This document shows, in pieces, positions 59,590-64,000 of a DNA stretch of 64,000 nucleotides. The position numbers and the translations under genes were made by a program. The stretch covers positions 1,562,501-1,626,500 of the forward strand of contig CM064862.1 of NCBI GenBank assembly GCA_032719365.1. The letters are read 5' to 3'. Position 1 is the first letter of the stretch, and each line of letters begins with the position of its first letter. The notes beneath the pieces were generated by a model that saw only the letters and a list, made by a program, of their open reading frames with translations, had not been told where the DNA came from and did not search any database. Source of the DNA: Prinsepia uniflora (lineage: Eukaryota > Streptophyta > Magnoliopsida > Rosales > Rosaceae).

Positions 59590-61240
59590 ATGATTTACTT
59601 AATTATTAAATAACCTTGACTGAAGATAGAATATTAAGGATGGTTGTAGGGAAATGAGGGGAAGATTCGCAGTCTCTTTCGCAATCTCTTCCGATTTCAG
59701 AAAGGTCCCAACTCCCCACTGTCATTTTCACCAAATCCCGTCGGCATACTTTCAGCCAACAGAAAGAAAGGCAGGTGTAATCGCCGAAAAATGAGCAACG
59801 TACAATGATGAAATGGGCAACTGTGACGAAAATCATATATTGTTTATTTATCACTAACAGGTGACATTTAGTAGCAGTTTCGTTGCTAATACTCAAGAGT
59901 GAGCTTCACACTATTAATATGTGACAAAATTGCGTTCCTATGTCAATCATTATGATTACGTACGTAGTTTAGTTGCTGCTATATATTTCATACATGACTT
60001 TGAATATTACCAAGTCGTTGTGATCGAGTTTTCAATATATGATACATACATTATACTCCCGCATATGTCACCATCATGGTACGTACGATGGGTTTCTGAC
60101 AATTGTAATTAAATTCCAGTGATATACACAACTTGCAAGAGAGTCGTTGTAGGCAACTAGAAGTCCTAACGTTTCATAGAAGTCACCAGTTACCACCACT
60201 ATGAACTCGCAATAACGACGAAGTCCACGACTTAATACTATTCAGTCATGTATGAAACAAAACCATTCATTTTCATTATGTTATAAGTAGCACGTACATA
60301 AGCCAATCAAAAATTTTAAAAAATAAGAATTCTTACCATGAGAAAATTAACACTATGTATAAGTACTAGTATTAAGTTTTTTAGTTTGATACAAGGATAT
60401 TGAAGATAAGAGATTACAGACATTGGGTATCGTCTTCAATTTTTAAGAAAATTAAACTTAAGATGTAACTCCCGCCACACAATTAAGTATACAGGAATAC
60501 GTATGCCAATTTGAGATTATTGTGTTTTTTTGAAAAACTGCTAGAGGTGTAAGGTTTTACAAATTGTTGTGTACTTTTAAAAAAAATAACATGCAGATTG
60601 CTTTTGCAAATTGTTTCCAAAAGTTCATCATTTTTAAAAAAATGTAATGTTTTTTATTTTTATCAAACTCTTTTATGCCGCTTCACTTTCAAATAAAATA
60701 AATTTTCAAGGAAAAAAATTATTAAACGTGGCCTTATCATATGTAACACTTTTGGCTGAAGTTATATTAAATTACAGATTGATTTTTCAAAACAAATAAC
60801 GCAAAATATAATATAAAACCCTAAACCGAATTAAGTTGCATTATATATATTCACACAATTGACAATTTGTGCAACTGATTCGGTGTAGAAGAAGGATCTG
60901 TTAACAATTGAAGAGGAAATGTCAAAATATCCAACTATATGATTTGATATTAAAGTGACGATGTAACAATAGATCGTCAATTCACAGTACTTTCCTATCA
61001 AAAGCTTAGCAACCTTCAATCAAGCTTCCCTTGAACCAGAAACCTAGCTGAAAGCACCCATCACATGATACAGAATAATTGTATTAAACTGTATTACTCA
61101 TTAAAGTATCAATCAAGCTTCCCTTGAACCGGAAACCTAGCTGAAAGCACCCATCACATGATAGAGAATAATTTTATTAAACTGTATTACTCATTAAAGT
61201 ATCATTTTTATCGAAACTTGCCACATAAATAAGTGTTTAT
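59590..61240. repeat. Segmental duplication upstream of gene D, unit 1
   Basis: Non-coding. The blocks cttgactgaagatagaatat, cagtttcgttgctaatactc, catacatgactttgaatatt, cttgcaagagagtcgttgta, gaactcgcaata and actttcctatcaaaagctta recur in the same order at 62040-63995. It contains the conserved upstream block at 60195-60280. Confidence 0.85.
61018..61203. repeat. Tandem duplication, 93-bp unit, 2 copies
   Basis: The unit beginning caagcttcccttgaacc is at 61021 and 61114; nearly identical, so recent. Confidence 0.95.
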
Positions 61241-61374
61241 AGTTGTCCAAACTGCGGTGAAATAGATAGAAAAATATAACACATTTTTTTTAAAAATATG
61301 ACATATGGACGGTAATAATCAAATTACTTCAATATTTTTTATTTAGATGGATTGCTCGGATTATAAGATTATAT

Positions 61375-61860
61375 TGTCGAAAAGTGAGCAAGAATGACAA
61401 AATGAGCAACTGTGACAAAAATCTTATAATGCTTATTATTCGTCACTGACAAGGTTAGATTTAGTGACGGTTCCGTTCCTAGTACTAAAGAGTGAGCTTC
61501 CTCTATTAATAATTAGCGACAAAATTGCGTCCCTATAGCTTAATTTATACCGGTATTTCACATCTTGATGGGTACACCATCAGCCAGATCGACAGGAGGA
61601 AAGTCTTAGATAGGACAGGCCTACACACCACCTTCTCCATCGACAGGCCTAGAAAGTTACCATTAAGAAAGGTCCCATATTTTATTAGGTACCAATTAAT
61701 TTTAAAACGTGTGGCTTATAACTCAATAATGATGAGTAATTGCTACTATATTTCATACATGACTTTGAACATGCCTAAGTCGCTGTGTGTAGTCAATATA
61801 GGATGACATATTTGTCATATTCATGCATATCGTCACGAAATCACTATCATGCTAGCTACG
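61375..61860. repeat. Segmental duplication, shorter diverged middle copy
   Basis: gagcaactgtgacaaaaatc, taaagagtgagcttcctcta, cttgatgggtacaccatcag and catacatgactttgaacatg match units 1 and 3. (TA)n at about 61889-61925 follows. Confidence 0.75.
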
Positions 61861-61885
61861 AGCTTAGGCCGTGGTTTCTGATTAG

Positions 61886-61926
<41 letters not shown>

Positions 61927-62039
61927 CTTGCACGAGTTGTCGGGATAATTAATCAAGTAAAAAAGGTCCAACTCAGAGCCGTCGACTCAAAGCCGCCCCT
62001 GGTTTTACATCAAATTATTAAATGACCTTGACTAAATAT

Positions 62040-63995
62040 AGTATATTAAGGAGGGTTGTAGGCAAAGAATGAAATTATTAAATGACCTTGACGGCTTGAC
62101 TAAAGAGAGAATATTAAGGATGGTTGTATATGGGCAATGAATGGGAAGATGCGCAATCTCTTCCGATTTCAGAAAGGTCCAACTCAGAGCCGTCTCTATT
62201 GACTCAAAAGCCGCCCCTAACTAATAAAGTGATATTTAGTGGCAGTTTCGTTGCTAATACTCAAGAGTGAGCTTCACACTATTAATATGTGACAAAATTG
62301 CTTCCCTATATATTGATAAATTGTACGAAGACATCTTGTGGTAAACAATATTTTACAACTTGATGGGTACACCACCGGCCTGATCGATAGACCTAAAAAT
62401 TAAAACTAAAATGTGCCATATATTTTATTACGTACTATTAATTAATTTAAAACCGTGTGGCCTACGGCAATCATGATAACTACGTAAGTTTAGTTGCTGC
62501 TATATTTCATACATGACTTTGAATATTACCAAGTCGTGAGTTTTCAATATATGATACATACATTATACTCGTGCATATGTCACCATCATGCTACGTACGA
62601 TGGGTTTCTGACAATTGTAATTAAATTCCAGTAATATACACAACTTGCAAGAGAGTCGTTGTAGGCAACTAGAAGTCCTAATGTTTCATAGAATTCACCA
62701 GTTACCACCACTATGAACTCGCAATACCGACGAGGTTCACGACTTAATATTATTCAAAGTCATGTATGAAACAAAACCATTCATTTTGATTATGCATAAG
62801 TACTTGTATTAAATTTGTTTTTTTAATTTGATACAAGAATATTAAAGATGAGAGGTTATAGACATTAGATATCGTCTTCACTTTTTAAGAAAATTAAACT
62901 TGAGATGTAACTCCCGCCACACAATTAAGTGTGCACGAATAAGAATTGCTGTGTTTTTTTAAAAAACTAATTCGCCTGTACTAATTTTTGAAAAGTTTGA
63001 TTAATTAAATCATATAAAAATATTAAATTTAAAAAAAATTAATTATACTCGACGAATAATGTTTATCTTACCCGACGAACATCTTGGTTCGATGGAAATC
63101 CACCAAAGACTTTTAAATACTGTTCAATACAACACTCGACGAATATGGGAATGTAACCCGACAAATTTCAAGATTCGGTGGATACCCATCGAAACTGTCT
63201 AAGAGGTGGCCATGTAGACGTAACCCGAGGAATATCTCAATTCGGTTACTAACCACCGAAAATATTCAACATTGCTCATTTGGTTACCCGACGAGTGTGT
63301 TAATGTAACCCGACGAATAATTCACCGATGACCCGACCAGCGTGATGTATTCGTCAGGAGGTGTCCGTTGACCAAAGGTTGCCCGACGAATATTCACCGA
63401 TGATCGTTGCTACGGGTGATATCATGGTTATCCGAAGAGGATTGTTAAAACCTGTAGCCCAACAGCGGCGATCCGACTGCGCACTACTCGACGCTGGCCC
63501 ATCGGGTTTGGTGTTACCCGACGAGTGTGTAACGTTACCCGATGGGGTTGTTTCATTGGATAAAACCGTGTTTCTTGTAGTGAATAAATCGCTATACACT
63601 AAAATAATTTTTGTAAAAATATCTTTAAAAAGTAACATGTATACTACTTTTTAAAATTATTGCCAAAAGTCCATCGCTTTTCAAAACTGTAAGATTCTTT
63701 ATTTTTACCAAACGCTTTTATACTCTTCACTTTCAAATAAAGCAATTTTTCAAGAAAAAAAAAAAAAGCGATTGAAGATGAAATGCCAAAATATCAACCT
63801 ATATGATTTGATATTAAAGTGACAATGTAACAATAGATCTTTAATTCACAGTACTTTCCTATCGAAAGCTTAGCAACCTTCAATGAAGCTTCCGTTGAAC
63901 ACGAAACGTGAAAGCTCCCATCACATAATAAAGAATAATTTTATTAAACTGTATTACTCGTTAAAATATCATTTTTCATATCGATACTTGCCATA
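62040..63995. repeat. Segmental duplication, unit 3, interrupted by a CACTA end
   Basis: Same block order as unit 1. The match stops near 62960 and resumes after 63582 with atattaaagtgacaatgtaa, cacagtactttcctatcgaa and attttattaaactgtattac. Confidence 0.85.
63040..63582 (-). mobile_element. CACTA (En/Spm) transposon terminus with subterminal repeats
   Basis: On the minus strand it starts CACTACAAGAAACACGG at 63582, the classic CACTA terminal repeat. At least eight cccgacga/tcgtcggg-type motifs follow down to about 63045. No transposase frame and no matching second end in view, so it is truncated or a non-autonomous fragment. Possible 3-bp TSD aat after 63582. Confidence 0.8.
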
Positions 63996-64000
63996 TAATT

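Overview
The window is nuclear DNA of a flowering plant. Evidence: AT-rich intergenic DNA, GT-AG introns, Copia and Gypsy LTR retrotransposons primed by tRNA-Met (TGGTATCARAGC-type sites), foldback MITEs, a pol III SINE, a CACTA terminus, and HSP70 genes with the plant-type intron at the Asp codon before KRLIGR. A woody eudicot, perhaps Rosaceae, is a guess; nothing here fixes the species.

The host genes are one family: four HSP70-like genes, all on the minus strand. They are gene A (12339-14008), gene B (29261-33018), gene C (54503-56634) and gene D (57648-59308). Each has one intron at the same codon and phase, and in each case exon 1 plus exon 2 gives an uninterrupted frame (521, 771, 676 and 519 aa). 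A, B and D stop right after the beta-sandwich substrate domain, so they lack the helical lid and EEVD tail. C stops even earlier, just after the nucleotide-binding domain (NBD).

The main finding is that genes B and C are chimeras. About 200 residues of a Copia-type gag (UBN2-like) domain and a Pro/His-rich linker are joined in frame to the HSP70 NBD, whose own start Met is gone. The two gag parts are related to each other but clearly diverged, and both frames are open, which suggests an old fusion kept by selection rather than a fresh accident.

The rest is mostly transposons, many delimited by exact target-site duplications (TSDs). 3629-9197 is a decayed Copia element (TSD aaacc) inserted in a decayed PAS/Raf-like protein kinase pseudogene (9229-10443). 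15693-27770 is a minus-strand Copia carrying two Gypsy solo LTRs (TSDs gtact and tggta). 33552-47014 is a three-level Gypsy nest (TSDs tgtat, tgatc and gctta). 51452-53953 is a Copia deletion derivative (TSD ctctc). A SINE with a 13-bp TSD sits in a MITE at 28047-28254, and another MITE copy expands the intron of gene B. The right end (59.6-64 kb) is a tandem duplication of sequence upstream of gene D, interrupted by a CACTA end at 63582.

A short conserved block lies 0.7-0.9 kb upstream of genes A and D and recurs without a gene near 50.7 and 62.7 kb. This suggests the cluster grew by duplication of whole gene-plus-promoter units, followed by transposon invasion and loss.
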